Assembly (NCBI GenBank): GCA_022562655.1
Contig: JADFOU010000163.1
Coordinates: 1 to 5,270, forward strand
Reading direction: 5' to 3'
Source: a candidate division TA06 bacterium
GTDB taxonomy: Bacteria; Hydrothermota; DG-26; E44-bin18; JADFOU01
Length of the DNA: 5,270 bases
The translations under genes were made by a program, and so were the position numbers. Under the pieces are notes generated by a model. That model was not told the DNA's origin and did no database searches. It was given only the letters and a program-made list of their open reading frames with translations. The number at the start of each line of letters is the position of its first letter. The first letter of the stretch is position 1. Shown here in pieces: positions 4,224 to 5,270 of the stretch.

Positions 4224-4940
4224 ATGGAGATTAATGTGAGGAAGATGAAATTAAGAAATGAGACTCTGAAAAATTTGGCAGGAAAGGTCAATAAAATAGG
4301 GGTGAAGATCCTCCTTATGCTTCTACTCTTTGTTCCTTTTACAGCCTCTAAATCACCACGGGAGGTTGAAGTGGGGATGGCATTAGGAAAAGGGTCCTAT
4401 ATATACAACACGGGTTGCTCATCCTACCGGGTCAACTTCGCAGATTTTGGTGCCCATGTGAGCTTCAGAGACGGTCCCGCCCATGTCACAATTCAAGGAG
4501 GCACGGTAACTGAGGATAGGAAAGATGGGAAAATGGATGGCGGCGGATTAGTTCTGAATCCAATGGTCAGCGCAGAATTACAGTGGATCGGCATTGGCTT
4601 TGGTGGTGTATTTATTAACTCTTCAGGAGATGATGGATTGCTTCCAAGCATTAAATTGAGAATCGGATCGGTAGACGAGGTCTATTTTTCTGCCCATTTG
4701 TTTGATGGACAACCGTTCTACTCCGGTGGAGGATTGCTAAGAGGAGGAATCGGGGTGAGAGTAACACCTACTACCGCTGTATGGGCAGGAATCAACATCG
4801 GTCCTTTTGACGAATTCGGTTCTATCATCAACATGCAGCAGGAGATCGGTGAAAATGTCAAGCTGGAATTTACCGGAAGACTCTTTGATTCAGAGGAAAA
4901 TTCCATTGCTGTGGGCTTAAGCGCACACTTCCCTTTCTAA
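4224..4940 (+). CDS. Predicted outer-membrane beta-barrel protein
   Basis: The 238-aa product has a long basic N-terminus, a hydrophobic signal core (VKILLMLLLFVPF, 27-39) and probable cleavage near FTA/SK (41-42). The remainder shows alternating strands with many Gly and aromatic residues (LQWIGIGFGGVFI, 119-131; GGIGVRVTPTTAVWAGINIG, 174-193) and ends AVGLSAHFPF, with the terminal Phe that the BAM complex recognises in many outer-membrane barrels. I cannot name the family or cargo. I chose the ATG at 4224 because TAAGGG lies 7 nt before it; the ATG at 4245 is an alternative with a more usual signal length but a ribosome site only 3 nt away. An ATG at 4143 would overlap the preceding gene and is unlikely. 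Second gene of the plus cluster. Confidence 0.78.
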   Translation: MEINVRKMKLRNETLKNLAGKVNKIGVKILLMLLLFVPFTASKSPREVEVGMALGKGSYIYNTGCSSYRVNFADFGAHVSFRDGPAHVTIQGGTVTEDRKDGKMDGGGLVLNPMVSAELQWIGIGFGGVFINSSGDDGLLPSIKLRIGSVDEVYFSAHLFDGQPFYSGGGLLRGGIGVRVTPTTAVWAGINIGPFDEFGSIINMQQEIGENVKLEFTGRLFDSEENSIAVGLSAHFPF

Positions 4941-4980
4941 GCAAGTGTAATAAAGAAGAGAACTCAAAAAGGAGGTTACA

Positions 4981-5270
4981 ATGAGGAAGGAATTAAGAAA
5001 AGTGATCTTGATCCCTTTGGCTTTAATTTTAGCCTGGGGAAGTCCGATCTCGATTCTGGCTCAGGGAAAGAGACAGACCAGCGGGATCGGAATGAGAGAT
5101 GATGATTTGTTCTATCTGAAAAAACGAAAAAAAGGTGCCGAAGTCCAGTTGATTTTGAAGAATGGCGAACAGAAAGAGGGTGAACTGGAAGCGGTCAACA
5201 CAGAATACCTGTGGATCAAGTTCTTTGAGGACAACTTTACAAATAAAGTCAGTAAAGTTCATATGGATGA
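4981..5270 (+). CDS. Exported protein with Sm-like stretch, 5' part
   Basis: The reading frame is open to the right edge (96 complete codons), so the gene is partial. A signal peptide (RKELRK, hydrophobic 8-19, cleavage near ILA/QG at 27-28) is followed by a Lys/Arg-rich segment and then EVQLILKNGEQKEGELEAVN (54-73), which has the pattern of an Sm-like fold: a strand, a turn with NG, and G-x-L-x-x-V before a further strand EYLWIKFF. In this exported setting it may be an interaction domain and not an RNA binder; the resemblance is by eye only. The ATG follows AAAAAGGAGGTTACA, an excellent ribosome binding site. It lies 40 nt after the barrel gene with no terminator between, so co-transcription is likely. 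Confidence 0.8.
   Translation, partial: MRKELRKVILIPLALILAWGSPISILAQGKRQTSGIGMRDDDLFYLKKRKKGAEVQLILKNGEQKEGELEAVNTEYLWIKFFEDNFTNKVSKVHMD

Overview
The window looks like a chromosomal segment from an uncultured Gram-negative bacterium of moderate GC content. The support is three predicted exported or outer-membrane proteins with Sec signal peptides, strong AAGGAGGTGA-type ribosome binding sites, a c-di-GMP synthase, and short repeats of the kind often seen in candidate-phylum genomes. I cannot place it in a phylum from sequence alone.

Layout. At the left edge lies the 5' end of a minus-strand gene (35..1) with a Rossmann start (MNKVIFLTGGTG), probably an NAD(P)-dependent epimerase or SDR. From about 3572 down to 207 runs a minus-strand operon. 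It encodes an exported zinc-ribbon protein that is frameshifted relative to a TPR-like C-terminal half, a second exported zinc-ribbon protein with a predicted beta-barrel, an exported protein with a barrel-like half and a glycine-zipper half, and a stand-alone GGDEF diguanylate cyclase. From about 3965 to the right edge runs a plus-strand cluster: a 78-aa protein of unknown function that seems to begin at an ATA codon, a predicted outer-membrane barrel ending in Phe, and the start of an exported protein with an Sm-like stretch (runs off the window).

The most striking content is regulatory. Three sites match the sigma-54 (RpoN) -24/-12 promoter: one ahead of the epimerase fragment (86-101, minus), one ahead of the minus operon (3625-3640, minus) and one ahead of the plus cluster (3914-3929, plus). 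All share GTGTGGCAC. A 58-bp element occurs twice (148-205 and 3749-3806). Each copy holds two dyads, YGCGCAG-N5-TTCGCA, with centres exactly 32 bp (about three helical turns) apart, which is the geometry of paired NtrC-type enhancer sites. The right copy sits within 1 bp of the exact midpoint between the two divergent sigma-54 promoters (107 and 108 bp of spacer). The left copy lies 46 bp upstream of the epimerase promoter in the same orientation. I infer one regulon in which a single, unseen enhancer-binding protein would drive three transcription units for envelope, outer-membrane and c-di-GMP functions.

Heptanucleotide tandem repeats (TTCGTGN and ATTGGTN) lie in two of the three enhancer-promoter spacers. 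The functions of the envelope proteins are not recognisable from sequence, and no regulator gene is present in the window.
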